From: JAVBRD01 sp031548365
Lineage (GTDB): Bacteria > Bacillota > Clostridia > Christensenellales > UBA1750
Assembly: GCA_031548365.1 (NCBI GenBank)
Contig: JAVBRD010000028.1
Coordinates: 1-36,739, forward strand
Reading direction: 5' to 3'
Length of the DNA stretch: 36,739 bases
Below the pieces are notes generated by a model. That model did no database searches. It worked only from the letters and a program-made list of their open reading frames with translations, and was not told the origin of the DNA. Both the position numbers and the translations under genes were made by a program. This document shows, piece after piece, positions 16,100 to 24,629 of this stretch; position 1 is the stretch's first letter, and every line of letters starts with the position of its first letter.

Positions 16100-16671
16100 G
16101 CTTCTCTCACAGCCCCGCTTTCCATTTCATACGCTATACCGCACGCGGGACATGTCGCCGCGCCTTCTGCAAATTCCAGTTTGCCCGCGCCACAGCGGCA
16201 AATATAACCCTTTACACGCGCGGGATTCCCGTAAGCCAGTGCGAAGTCGGGCAGATCGCGCGTTACAACCGAACCTGCGCCTACAAAGGCATAACGCCCC
16301 ACGGTAATGCCACATACGATGGTGGCGTTTGCGCCAATAGAAGCGCCTTTGCGGATGGTCGTAGGCTTGTACTCATCCTTGCGGACGATGAAGGAGCGCG
16401 GGTTGATCACGTTTGTAAACACACAGGATGGCCCTAGAAAAACGTCATCCTCACAGGACACGCCTGTATAAATGGACACATTGTTTTGTACTTTCACGCC
16501 CCGTCCCAGGGTCACGCCGGGAGAGACGACCACATTTTGCCCCAGCGAGCACTGCTCTCCGATCACCGCCCCCGCCATAATATGGCAAAAGTGCCAGATT
16601 TTTGTGCCTTTTCCAATCGTGCAAGGAAAGTCCACAAAACTAGATTCATGGACGAAATACGAGTCGCTCAT
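16096..16671 (-). CDS. wbpD: UDP-GlcNAc3NA N-acetyltransferase (WbpD-like)
   Basis: A 191-residue left-handed beta-helix acyltransferase. Hexapeptide-type repeats run from about residue 10 to 150 (IGKGTKIWHFCHI, GAVIGEQCSLGQNVVVSPGV, GASIGANATIVCG), with the conserved NPARVKGYI at the end. The C-terminus adds a small CxC...CxxC pair set (CRCGAGKL..CPACG) that looks like a zinc ribbon. WbpD acetylates the 3-amino group made by WbpE. The start is placed at the ATG at 16671 because AGAGGATATAAG lies just upstream and it overlaps the aminotransferase stop as ATGA; a longer open frame to 16761 is antisense-like padding. Confidence 0.88.
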   Translation of the reverse strand: MSDSYFVHESSFVDFPCTIGKGTKIWHFCHIMAGAVIGEQCSLGQNVVVSPGVTLGRGVKVQNNVSIYTGVSCEDDVFLGPSCVFTNVINPRSFIVRKDEYKPTTIRKGASIGANATIVCGITVGRYAFVGAGSVVTRDLPDFALAYGNPARVKGYICRCGAGKLEFAEGAATCPACGIAYEMESGAVREA

Positions 16672-17795
16672 CTTATATCCTCTGTAAGTGTGAAGATCAC
16701 GCGCTCCTGGTCTTCGGGTGTCAGGTAAGGCGACATGGGCAGCGAAAGCGTGCGCGCGCAATAATCCATCGCGTTCTCATACGTCTCGCCATACGCGTTG
16801 ACACCTGCGAACACCTTGAGCGTGTGCTGCGCAGCGGGGTAATACACCATGGAAGGAATGCCTCGCTCCGTCAGGCGCGCGCGCAGGCGCTCACGCTCTG
16901 GCGTGTCCTTGGCGAGCAACGCGTATTGCGCGTAAGCGGACACACTTCCCTTGGCAACCGACAGAAGCTGATAGCGCATACCCAGTGCCGCGTCATAGCG
17001 GCGGGCGACGGTTTGCCGCGCGTCCATCTCAAAAGCTTTGAGCGCGCGCAGCTTGGGCCGCAGAATGGCCGCCTGAAGCGTGTCCAGGCGTGAATTCATG
17101 CCAACGCGCACGTTGTCGTACTTGCTTGAGCCCTTGCCATGTACGCGTATGGAGCGCAGCACGTCCGCGAGCGCGGCATCTGCGGTCATCACCGCGCCGC
17201 CGTCGCCGTAGCAGCCCAGCGGCTTCGCGGGGAAAAAGGACGTGATCGCCGCGCGTCCAAAAGAACCACACATGCTGCCTTTGTAAGATCCACCGGTGCT
17301 CTGCGCGGCGTCCTCAATCATGGTCATGCCGTAACGCTCGCATACCGCCCCGATGCTCTCATAATCTGCGGGGCAGCCTAAAAAGTCGATGGGAACAACA
17401 ACGCGCGGTTTTAAGCGCCCCTCAGCCAAAACAGCTTTGATTTGTCGCTCCAGGCTCAGAGCGCAGAGGTTGTAGTCCGTGTGTCGTACATCGCAGAACA
17501 CCGGCGTCGCTCCGAGCATGACGGCCGGTTCGATGGTGGCGATGAACGTGATGTCCGGACAGAAAACGGCATCTCCGGGACCAACGCCCAGCGCCATGTA
17601 TAGCATTTGTAGCGCGTCCGTACCGTTGGCGCACGAAACGACGTGGGGCGTGCCCAAATATTCCCCGAGTTCGCGCTCAAACAGCCCGACCTCCTCGCCC
17701 ATAACATACTGGCCGTGGGCAAGCACACAGGAGATGGCCTCGTCAATCTCGTCTCTCAAATGGCGGTACTGCGCTTTTAAGTCAATAAACTCCAT
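16668..17795 (-). CDS. wbpE: DegT/DnrJ/EryC1/StrS aminotransferase (WbpE-like)
   Basis: A 375-residue PLP sugar aminotransferase. Visible features are YVMGEEVGLFERELGEYLG near 30-50, CANGTDALQMLYMALGVGPGD (55-75), VVPIDFLGCPADYE, MTMIEDAAQSTGGSYKG and SFFPAKPLGCYGDGGA with the PLP lysine, then VRVGMNSRLDTLQAAIL. WbpE uses glutamate to aminate the C3 ketone formed by WbpB, and its 2-oxoglutarate can be used to recycle WbpB. GGAGGG sits 6 bases before the ATG. The gene begins 24 bases after the glycosyltransferase stop, the widest gap in this part of the operon, and overlaps the acetyltransferase start. Confidence 0.9.
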   Translation of the reverse strand: MEFIDLKAQYRHLRDEIDEAISCVLAHGQYVMGEEVGLFERELGEYLGTPHVVSCANGTDALQMLYMALGVGPGDAVFCPDITFIATIEPAVMLGATPVFCDVRHTDYNLCALSLERQIKAVLAEGRLKPRVVVPIDFLGCPADYESIGAVCERYGMTMIEDAAQSTGGSYKGSMCGSFGRAAITSFFPAKPLGCYGDGGAVMTADAALADVLRSIRVHGKGSSKYDNVRVGMNSRLDTLQAAILRPKLRALKAFEMDARQTVARRYDAALGMRYQLLSVAKGSVSAYAQYALLAKDTPERERLRARLTERGIPSMVYYPAAQHTLKVFAGVNAYGETYENAMDYCARTLSLPMSPYLTPEDQERVIFTLTEDIR

Positions 17796-17819
17796 GGTAT
17801 CCCTCCGTTTGGGTGACAG

Positions 17820-18974
17820 TTACCGGTACAACTTCGCGGCCTGCTTGCGGTAGTCCAACAGTTCCCGAGCGATTTTCAGGCTCTGTCCGCCCATCTGATG
17901 AAGAAGACCGGGATTGCCCGCCGCCTCACGGAAAACCGCAGTCATATCGTCGACTGTTTTTACAAACCATCCGTTGCTTTTAACATACGGCTCGTGGCTG
18001 GGATACGGGTAGAGCATCACCGCCGCGCCGCAGCACATGGCGTTTTGCATGGTGGCCGATTGACTGCCCGGCTGCGCGTAAATGTCACATGCGCACAAAT
18101 AGGCCATAAGCTCTTCCGCGTTTTTCCAACCGAGGAATGAAACGCGCGAGTCCTTTGCAATAGCCGTTTCCAGCGCATCCTTGACATTGTCGGGCATAGA
18201 GCCAATCAAAACAAGCCGCACGTTATTCTCAGTTATGTTCGACAGCGCGGCGAGAATCTCCCCCGTGCGCTTGAGCGGATCCATCTTACCCGTGTGGAGA
18301 ATCAGCACGTCGGATTCCGAAAGGCCAAGCTCCGCACGAATGCGGGCGCGCGTGGCCAAACGTTCGCTCTCCCCAGGAATAAGCCCGCCCAGCGGGAAAA
18401 ACTCCATCTTGTCCTCGGAAAGCCGGTAGACGGCTTTCAGGTAATCACGAGTTTCATAGGAAATGTAAAACAGCTTGTCGATCAGCGGGTAAACTTTACG
18501 GTTAATCGCCCCGTAGAACAGCCCGTGAAGAATGTGCCGCGAAAGCCAGTTGCGGCCAGAGTTGTTGGCGTCCTCGTGGCTGTCGGCGTAAAAGCGCACG
18601 TGGGGATGTGTTTTCTTGTATTTCGCGACGGTCAGAAGCTCCCACGCGGCCATGCCGTGGAAGAGGATGACGTCGGGCGAAAAGCTGTTCAGGAGGGGCA
18701 GGAGCCGCGACGCCTTGCGCGCCTTTTCGCTGACATAAGCGTTGATAACGCGATCGTAGGGTATTCTCAAAAGACGAACGCCGCTTTCCAAGACCGTATC
18801 TGTTTCAGGGGTCGGGACGAGGTTTCCGCCTTCGAACCGCGAGCAGTTGGAGACGACCAGTACATTATGCCCATCGGACGCGTTGATGTCGGGCAGGATG
18901 TTGTCCTGATAGGTCATGCTCTCGGTGTAGGATGAAGCAAGGCAGATGTGCATGATTTTTATGATTCTTGTCAT
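17820..18974 (-). CDS. Glycosyltransferase family 4
   Basis: A 384-residue GT-B glycosyltransferase. The N-terminal half has IMHICLASSYTESMTYQDNILP and LLFHGM-like strands (VILFHGMAAWELL). The C-terminal nucleotide-sugar domain has ILHTGKMDPLKRTGEILAAL (about 240-259), RVSFLGWKNAEELMAYL and ACDIYAQPGSQSATMQNAM. The usual E..E pair (EgfG..llEAma) is replaced by QPGSQSATMQNAMCCG, so the donor loop is atypical. Cytoplasmic, probably adding one sugar to the lipid-linked unit. The ATG overlaps the upstream glycosyltransferase stop by four bases, with GAGGGG directly adjacent. Donor and acceptor cannot be read. Confidence 0.82.
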   Translation of the reverse strand: MTRIIKIMHICLASSYTESMTYQDNILPDINASDGHNVLVVSNCSRFEGGNLVPTPETDTVLESGVRLLRIPYDRVINAYVSEKARKASRLLPLLNSFSPDVILFHGMAAWELLTVAKYKKTHPHVRFYADSHEDANNSGRNWLSRHILHGLFYGAINRKVYPLIDKLFYISYETRDYLKAVYRLSEDKMEFFPLGGLIPGESERLATRARIRAELGLSESDVLILHTGKMDPLKRTGEILAALSNITENNVRLVLIGSMPDNVKDALETAIAKDSRVSFLGWKNAEELMAYLCACDIYAQPGSQSATMQNAMCCGAAVMLYPYPSHEPYVKSNGWFVKTVDDMTAVFREAAGNPGLLHQMGGQSLKIARELLDYRKQAAKLYR

Positions 18975-20170
18975 CCCCTCACCATTTCCCGATAGAGCGC
19001 AAGATAGTTCGCCGCCATGACATCCGCGCTATATCGCGCCTTCCCGAATCCCGCGCACGTTTCCCTGTCGGCCAGCGCGCCTGACAAAGCCTTGCGAGCG
19101 GCGGTCTCCAGCGCGTCCATGTCGCCGAAAGGAACGAACAAACCGTAACCATCAGGCGCGGTTTCGGCGATTCCGCCCATATCAAAGCCGATCACGGGCG
19201 TTCCGCAACAGACCGATTCCACGCACACGGTGGGGAAGTTTTCCATTTTACTGGTAATGAGCATGGCGTCGGCCGCACTATAGCACCCGGCGAGCTCCTC
19301 CTGGTTTTCCGTGCGCCCCAGCGCGTGGACGTTGGGCGGCAGATTGTCCACCGCGTCCCGGTTTCCCACGATGGTAAAGTGCACATCGGGCATGCGCCGC
19401 GCCAGCTCCAGGACGTACCGGCCGCCCTTGCGCTCATCGGAAAAATCGCCGGTGACGTGCAGGATCAGCTTTTTCCCCACATCTCCCATCCGCTCGCGAA
19501 GCCCCGGAACCGCTGTCGGGGCAAAAACGCCGGTGTCGATGCCGTTGTGGATCACGGCCTGTTTTTTATCCGCGAGCGTGGATCCTTTGACGCGATTGCC
19601 CAACCACTCGGAGACGGAAACCACCGTCAGGTCGTCCCAACCACTGTAAACGCGCTTCTTGGCGCGCAGCATAAACCGGGTACAGTCAAAAAACAAACTC
19701 GTCGGATAGCTTTTCTTTTCCGGGCATTGCCCGCATTCCGCCTTATACCGCTCGCATGCGTACGCGTAGCCGCATTTTCCGGTGTACATGTACTCACAGT
19801 GGAGCGTCATCACCGTTCTAACGCGCTGCTTTTTCAGATGCTTCAGCAACTGTACCACGTTCAGGAAGTATCCGTGGATGTCGTGAAGATGAACCACGTC
19901 CGGCTTTTCACGGCGGATGAGCCGGATGAGGCGCGCCGTAGCGATTGGGGAAAAGCAGGATGTCAGCCCCGTCAAGCGCGTCAGCAGCGCGTGCGCATAT
20001 ACCTCAAAATCCGGGCTAATCTTGTGAATCCCTTCCTCGCGAATCCGCGGCCCGCGCCCGTGGGCGATGACCGCTTCGTGGCCGGCAGCGCGCAGCCCGG
20101 CGAAAAGGTCGTAAACGATCTTTCCCGTGCTTCCGCGTTTGCAGTTGACATCCACCAGCAAAACCTTCAT
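18971..20170 (-). CDS. Glycosyltransferase family 4
   Basis: A 399-residue GT-B enzyme. It opens with KVLLVDVNCKRGSTGKIVYDL, a typical acceptor-side glycine-rich start, and has DVVHLHDIHGYFLNV (about 95). A cysteine-rich segment CGYAYACERYKAECGQC (about 132-148) is common in capsule-type GT4 proteins. The C-terminal domain carries VIHNGIDTGVF, LHVTGDFSDERKGG and the donor-binding ENFPTVCVESVCCGTPVIGF. Activity is retaining transfer of a sugar in the cytoplasm; specificity is unknown. GGGG is placed 7 bases before the ATG, and the start lies 11 bases after the WbpG-like stop. Confidence 0.86.
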   Translation of the reverse strand: MKVLLVDVNCKRGSTGKIVYDLFAGLRAAGHEAVIAHGRGPRIREEGIHKISPDFEVYAHALLTRLTGLTSCFSPIATARLIRLIRREKPDVVHLHDIHGYFLNVVQLLKHLKKQRVRTVMTLHCEYMYTGKCGYAYACERYKAECGQCPEKKSYPTSLFFDCTRFMLRAKKRVYSGWDDLTVVSVSEWLGNRVKGSTLADKKQAVIHNGIDTGVFAPTAVPGLRERMGDVGKKLILHVTGDFSDERKGGRYVLELARRMPDVHFTIVGNRDAVDNLPPNVHALGRTENQEELAGCYSAADAMLITSKMENFPTVCVESVCCGTPVIGFDMGGIAETAPDGYGLFVPFGDMDALETAARKALSGALADRETCAGFGKARYSADVMAANYLALYREMVRG

Positions 20171-20181
20171 CGCGGCCCCTT

Positions 20182-21315
20182 TTACCTGAAATTTCGTCTC
20201 TCCACGCCGACCGCGCGCGCCAGCCTCACGGCGGCATTGATGAGCGGCAAGCTGGATTTGTAGTCACGATACGTTTTGTTGGGGCGGCTCATGATGTCTA
20301 GAAATTCCGTTTTTGTCCAGCCCAGCTTTCCGGCGATGAGCTCGAGGTCGGCCATGGCCTCTTCCTCCGGGTACGGCGGCTCGCCAAGGATTTTAAGCGC
20401 CTCTTCCCGCTCAAGCTGCCCGGTGAGGATGAGGCTTGAGAAGTGCGCGCGACGTTTGTCGTAGCCGAACTTCCTGATGAGCCACCAGCCCTCGTAAAAG
20501 CGCGTGAACACCGACTCGTAGTGCTTGTTCTTGTAGAGCGTCCACACAAACTCGCGCTTGAGCGTCTCGATGGCGTCCGCCTTGGCGTAGGGGATCAGGT
20601 CGAGCGGCTTGACCACGCGGATACCCTTGGCGTAGCGGTAGTAAAGCCGGTACTTGAACATCCCGCACAAGGGGAGCGTGGCCAGCGGGCGCGTCCCGAA
20701 GCGGCCGTGGATGTCGCGGATCTGCCGGATATCGTTCTGATGCACCCACTCCACCGGTTCGCGTACGCACTCGGTGGCGTAGTTGCCCCCGGTGAGAATG
20801 TACTTAAAACCGTTCCTGGCCGCAAAGTTGTAGAGCGATGCGAAAATGACGTGATCCTGCGGCGTGTCCTGATAAGGCACCTGGGAGAGAAAATATGCGC
20901 GCTGCAGATCCTTCATCTCATCAAAATCAGGCGTCACCGGGTGGACGTCCGCGCCCAGAGCGGAGATAATTTTATTGCAGTTTTCCACGGCGACCGGCAG
21001 GTTCCAGCCGGTATCCACCGTGAAGATCAAGGGCCGGAGACCCCACTTTTTCACGGCCATATAAGCGACATAGGAGCTGTCCACACCGCCGGAGAGGCCG
21101 ATCAGGCAGTCGTATTTCTTGCCCGCACCGTCGGCCTTGATCTTCTCTAGAATGGCCGAAAGCTCACGCGCGCCGCGCTCGTCCGGGTGCCAGTTGGGCC
21201 TGATGTTCTCGTAAAAATTGCGGCAATGGTCGCACACGCCTTTTTCGTCAAAGACGATCTTGGAATCGGTGGTGTCCATCACGCAATGGTTACAAACTTG
21301 ATAGGCCCTTGTCAT
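20182..21315 (-). CDS. wbpG: N-acetyl sugar amidotransferase (WbpG/PseA type)
   Basis: A 377-residue ATP-PPi (PP-loop) amidotransferase. The N-terminus has CNHCVMDTTDS and a second CDHC, likely a zinc site. The PP-loop is LIGLSGGVDSSYVAY at about 71-85. Further family features are VDTGWNLPVAVENCNKI, TPQDHVIFASLYNFAA and ILTGGNYATE. Family members (WbpG, PseA, LegG-like) turn an acetamido group of a sugar into an acetamidino group with ammonia. WbpG normally receives the ammonia from HisH/HisF-like partners encoded next to it, and none is seen in this window. Start ATG with AAAGGGTGAT just upstream; 4 bases separate it from the capG-type stop. Confidence 0.88.
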   Translation of the reverse strand: MTRAYQVCNHCVMDTTDSKIVFDEKGVCDHCRNFYENIRPNWHPDERGARELSAILEKIKADGAGKKYDCLIGLSGGVDSSYVAYMAVKKWGLRPLIFTVDTGWNLPVAVENCNKIISALGADVHPVTPDFDEMKDLQRAYFLSQVPYQDTPQDHVIFASLYNFAARNGFKYILTGGNYATECVREPVEWVHQNDIRQIRDIHGRFGTRPLATLPLCGMFKYRLYYRYAKGIRVVKPLDLIPYAKADAIETLKREFVWTLYKNKHYESVFTRFYEGWWLIRKFGYDKRRAHFSSLILTGQLEREEALKILGEPPYPEEEAMADLELIAGKLGWTKTEFLDIMSRPNKTYRDYKSSLPLINAAVRLARAVGVERRNFR

Positions 21316-21319
21316 GCAA

Positions 21320-22441
21320 TCACCCTTTCCCCCAAATCACCCGGTTCACAATCCCCGCATACCCCTGAATCACGCGCGCGACCTTCTCAGAAACACACGC
21401 GTCGGCGTAATCCTGCGGCAGGGGCGCGGGGATATCCCGCGCGGCGACCGCCATGGCCATGGCGCGCAGCACGGACGCCCGGTCGATCCCCCCCAGCACC
21501 ACGCGCCCGCGGTCGACAGACTCGGGCCGCTCGGTTGAGGTTCGAATGAGTACCGCCGGAAAGCCCAGCATGGCGCTTTCCTCCGAGAGCGTGCCCGAGT
21601 CGGACAGCACGCAATACGAATCCTTCTGGAGACGGACATAGTCGTGGAACCCGAACGGCGGGTAGCTCTTCACCAGATCATGGAACCTGAACCCCCGCTC
21701 CTCGATGCGCTTTTTGGAGCGCGGGTGGGTGGAGAACACGATCGGCAGTCCGGTTTCCTCGGCCACGGCGTTGACCGCGCCCATTAAAGCGTTAAAGTTC
21801 GCCTCATGGTCCACGTTTTCCTCGCGGTGCGCGGAGAGCACGATGTACCGGCCCTTCTCAAAGCCCAGCGTATCCAGCACGCCGCTTGTCTTGATGCCGG
21901 CATCATTTTGCTCCAGCACCTCGCGCATGGGCGAGCCCGTGACAAACACAAACTGCGCCGAAAGCCCCTCGCGGATGAGGTTGCGGCGCGCGTGCTCCGT
22001 GTAGGGCAGGTTGACATCGGAGATGTGGTCGACGATGCGCCGGTTGGTCTCCTCGGGCACGTTCTGGTCAAAGCAGCGGTTGCCCGCCTCCATATGAAAA
22101 ATCGGGATCTTGAGGCGCTTGGCCGACACGGCGCACAGCGCGGAGTTGGTGTCGCCCAAAATGAGCAGGGCGTCCGGACGCTCCCTGGCCAGAAGCTCAT
22201 AGCTTTTCGCGATGACGTTGCCCATGGTCTCGCCGAGATCCTTGCCCACGCAGCTTAAGTAAAAGTCGGGCGCGCGCAGACCCAAATCCCTGAAGAACAC
22301 CTCGTTGAGCGTATAATCCCAATTTTGCCCGGTGTGGCAGAGCTTGTGGTCGAAATAGCGGTCGCACGCCTTGATGCACGCGGACAAACGGATGATCTCG
22401 GGCCTTGTGCCCAGGATGGTCATGACCTTGAGCTTGTCCAC
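21320..22441 (-). CDS. capG: UDP-GlcNAc-type 2-epimerase for L-FucNAc (CapG/FnlC)
   Basis: A 373-residue non-hydrolysing UDP-HexNAc 2-epimerase. Motifs are MTILGTRPEIIRLS, FHMEAGNRCFDQNVPEETNRRIVDH, YIVLSAHREENVD and SDSGTLSEESAMLGFPAV. The CapG/FnlC branch acts on UDP-2-acetamido-2,6-dideoxy-L-talose to give UDP-L-FucNAc, and the two preceding genes encode the matching CapE and CapF enzymes. The start is set at the GTG at 22441, because a GAGGAGG ribosome site lies exactly 6 bases upstream, whereas the TTG at 22456 overlaps that site. It begins 1 base after the capF stop. A role as a WbpI-type epimerase on the diamino-uronic acid cannot be excluded. Confidence 0.85.
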   Translation of the reverse strand: MDKLKVMTILGTRPEIIRLSACIKACDRYFDHKLCHTGQNWDYTLNEVFFRDLGLRAPDFYLSCVGKDLGETMGNVIAKSYELLARERPDALLILGDTNSALCAVSAKRLKIPIFHMEAGNRCFDQNVPEETNRRIVDHISDVNLPYTEHARRNLIREGLSAQFVFVTGSPMREVLEQNDAGIKTSGVLDTLGFEKGRYIVLSAHREENVDHEANFNALMGAVNAVAEETGLPIVFSTHPRSKKRIEERGFRFHDLVKSYPPFGFHDYVRLQKDSYCVLSDSGTLSEESAMLGFPAVLIRTSTERPESVDRGRVVLGGIDRASVLRAMAMAVAARDIPAPLPQDYADACVSEKVARVIQGYAGIVNRVIWGKG

Positions 22442-22442
22442 G

Positions 22443-23555
22443 TCAAACCTCCTCAAAGACGGTGTCGGGATTCTCTGGGTCGAACAGTTCCCCCGCCCAG
22501 AAAATCGTGATCACGTCGTCCTCGCCCACGTTCTTGATGGCGTGGGTATACCCCGGCGGTATGTCCACGATTTCGATCTTGTCGCCCGTTACCGGGTAGG
22601 TTACGACCTCGCTCCCGCCGATTTTGCGGAACGTGATCATCGCCCGCCCCTCCACCACGATGAATTTTTCGACCTTCGCGTTGTGCCAGTGGTTGCCGCG
22701 CGTCACGCCCGGCTTTGTGCGGGACACGCTGATCTGTCCGAACAGCGGCGACTTGATGAGCTCGGTAAAGTAGCCGCGCGCGTCGGTCTTCATGTCGGCG
22801 GGTACGCAGAGCGCGTCCGGCTCAAGATACGACAGGAATGTGCCGTACAGCTTGCGCACGAAGGGCTCCGAGCGGTCGAAGCGGTGGGTCAGGTCGGTTC
22901 GCGATGCTGCGAAGCCCGCGATCAGCTCCGCGAGGCGACCCAGCGTGACGCCGTGCGTCGGTCCGGCCCGACAGAACCCGTCCGAACCGGGGACGGTCTG
23001 TCCGTCCAGCGCGCTCAAGAACGCCGCGACCAGGTCGTCGATGTGCAGGAGTTCAAGCGTCTTGTCCGGGTCGTCCACGCGCAGCGGCAGACCGTGCGCG
23101 GCGTTATGGCAGAACGTGGCCACCACGCTGTTATAGTTGGGGCGGCACCACTTGCCGAACAGGTTGCACAAACGGTAAACGAGCACTGGCGCGCCCGTGT
23201 TGCGCGCGTAGGAAAACACTGCGTCCTCCGCAGCCTTTTTGGAAGCGCCGTACGGGTTGTCCATCGCTGCCTGGATGGAGGAGGACAGCGCCAGCGGCGT
23301 CCTTCTCCCGGTTTTAACCAGCATATCACACAGCTGCTTCGTCAGTTCCGCGTTGCCGGTCTGGAACTCCGAGACGTCTTGGGGGCGGTTGACGCCCGCG
23401 AGATGAAACACGAAATCGGCACGCGCTGCGAGATCCGCCAGTGGTTCGAGCGTGCCTAAGTCATAGCGAAGGATCTCAACACCCTCGCGCAGCGCGAGGG
23501 TGGCAGCCAGGTTTTTCCCCACAAACCCCGAGGAGCCGGTGATCAGCACCTTCAC
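22443..23555 (-). CDS. capF: CapF/FnlB-type reductase with C-terminal cupin
   Basis: A 370-residue two-domain protein. The N-terminal SDR domain (about 1-245) has KVLITGSSGFVGKNLA and NPYGASKKAAEDAVF (Y and K of the YxxxK motif). The C-terminal cupin (about 255-370) has GVTRGNHWHNAKVEKFIVVEG, with metal-binding His residues, and PGYTHAIKNVG. This architecture is that of CapF/FnlB: the cupin epimerises at C3 and the SDR reduces C4 to give UDP-2-acetamido-2,6-dideoxy-L-talose. GTG start overlaps the capE-type stop by four bases, with GGGCGGAG just before it. Confidence 0.9.
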   Translation of the reverse strand: MKVLITGSSGFVGKNLAATLALREGVEILRYDLGTLEPLADLAARADFVFHLAGVNRPQDVSEFQTGNAELTKQLCDMLVKTGRRTPLALSSSIQAAMDNPYGASKKAAEDAVFSYARNTGAPVLVYRLCNLFGKWCRPNYNSVVATFCHNAAHGLPLRVDDPDKTLELLHIDDLVAAFLSALDGQTVPGSDGFCRAGPTHGVTLGRLAELIAGFAASRTDLTHRFDRSEPFVRKLYGTFLSYLEPDALCVPADMKTDARGYFTELIKSPLFGQISVSRTKPGVTRGNHWHNAKVEKFIVVEGRAMITFRKIGGSEVVTYPVTGDKIEIVDIPPGYTHAIKNVGEDDVITIFWAGELFDPENPDTVFEEV

Positions 23556-24574
23556 AGCTCCGCCCCCCCGAGCGCCGCCTGTATCTCGGGCAGCCTCAAG
23601 AGCAGCGCCTTCACGTCCTCGACATCCAGCCGCGCGGTGTTGTCGGAGTTGTATTCTTCCGTCACGTCGCGCCGCTCCCCGGCGTCAAAATAAGCCGAGT
23701 AATTCAAATCGCGCGAATCCGCGGGAATGCGGTAGTAGCCGCCCATATCTTGTGCCACGGCCATTTCCTCGCGCGTTAAAAGGCTCTCGTAGCGCTTTTC
23801 GCCGTGTCGCGTGCCGATGACCTCCACCGGGTGATTGGGAACGCCAAACAACCCGCACACCGCGCGCGCCAGCGTCTCCACCGTGCACGCGGGCGCTTTC
23901 TGCACAAAAATGTCGCCCGGGCGCGCGTTCCCAAACGCGTACATGACCAGATCGACCGAGTCATGCAGCGACATAAGGAATCGGGTCATGCCCGGGTCGG
24001 TGACCGTGATGGGGTTTCCCGCGCGGATCTGCGAGACAAACAGCGGGATGACGCTCCCGCGCGAGCACATGACGTTGCCGTAGCGCGTGCCGCACATCAC
24101 GGTGTCACCCGCGCTTCGGCTCTCGGCGATCATCACTTTTTCCATCATGGCCTTGGACGCGCCCATGGCGTTGATGGGGTAAACCGCCTTGTCGGTGGAA
24201 AGACAGACGACATTCTTCACGCCGTGGCGCGCGGCGGCGCGCAGCGTGTTGTGCGTGCCCATGACGTTGGTGCGCACGGCTTCCATGGGGAAAAACTCGC
24301 AGGAGGGCACCTGCTTTAAGGCAGCGGCGGAAAAGACGTAGTCCACGCCGCTCATCGCCTCATCAATGGAGGACGCGTCACGCACGTCGCCGATGAAGAA
24401 CTTGAGTTTTCCGGATCGGTAGCGCTTGCGCATGTCGTCCTGTTTTTTTTCATCGCGGGAGAACACGCGAATCTCGCGCACGCCCGTTTCCAGGAACCGG
24501 CCCAGCACCGCGTTGCCGAAACTTCCTGTCCCCCCGGTGACGAGCAGGGTTTTGCTGTCAAATGTCTTGTTCAT
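23552..24574 (-). CDS. capE: UDP-GlcNAc 4,6-dehydratase/5-epimerase (CapE/FnlA)
   Basis: A 340-residue short polysaccharide-type SDR: NAD motif VTGGTGSFGNAVL (13-25), SAAALKQVPSCE, CLSTDKAVYPINAMGASKAMMEK (Met in place of the usual catalytic Tyr, as in this family) and GTRYGNVMCSRGSVIPLF. It lacks the membrane N-terminus of WbpM/PglF enzymes. The reaction removes water from UDP-GlcNAc at C4/C6 with inversion at C5, committing the sugar to the L series. GAGGAAATAA precedes the ATG. It is followed immediately by capF- and capG-type genes, so the three form a complete UDP-L-FucNAc set. The gap to the upstream GT14 gene is 55 bases. Confidence 0.91.
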   Translation of the reverse strand: MNKTFDSKTLLVTGGTGSFGNAVLGRFLETGVREIRVFSRDEKKQDDMRKRYRSGKLKFFIGDVRDASSIDEAMSGVDYVFSAAALKQVPSCEFFPMEAVRTNVMGTHNTLRAAARHGVKNVVCLSTDKAVYPINAMGASKAMMEKVMIAESRSAGDTVMCGTRYGNVMCSRGSVIPLFVSQIRAGNPITVTDPGMTRFLMSLHDSVDLVMYAFGNARPGDIFVQKAPACTVETLARAVCGLFGVPNHPVEVIGTRHGEKRYESLLTREEMAVAQDMGGYYRIPADSRDLNYSAYFDAGERRDVTEEYNSDNTARLDVEDVKALLLRLPEIQAALGGAEL

Positions 24575-24629
24575 TTATTTCCTCGCTGCGCGTACTTTGG
24601 CGATGGCGCTCGTCGATCAGGTCCAGCAA

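Noticed and set aside
22371..23459. 362-codon open frame on the plus strand
   Set aside because: Antisense to the capF-type gene, which has clear SDR and cupin motifs. No ribosome site or recognisable domain.
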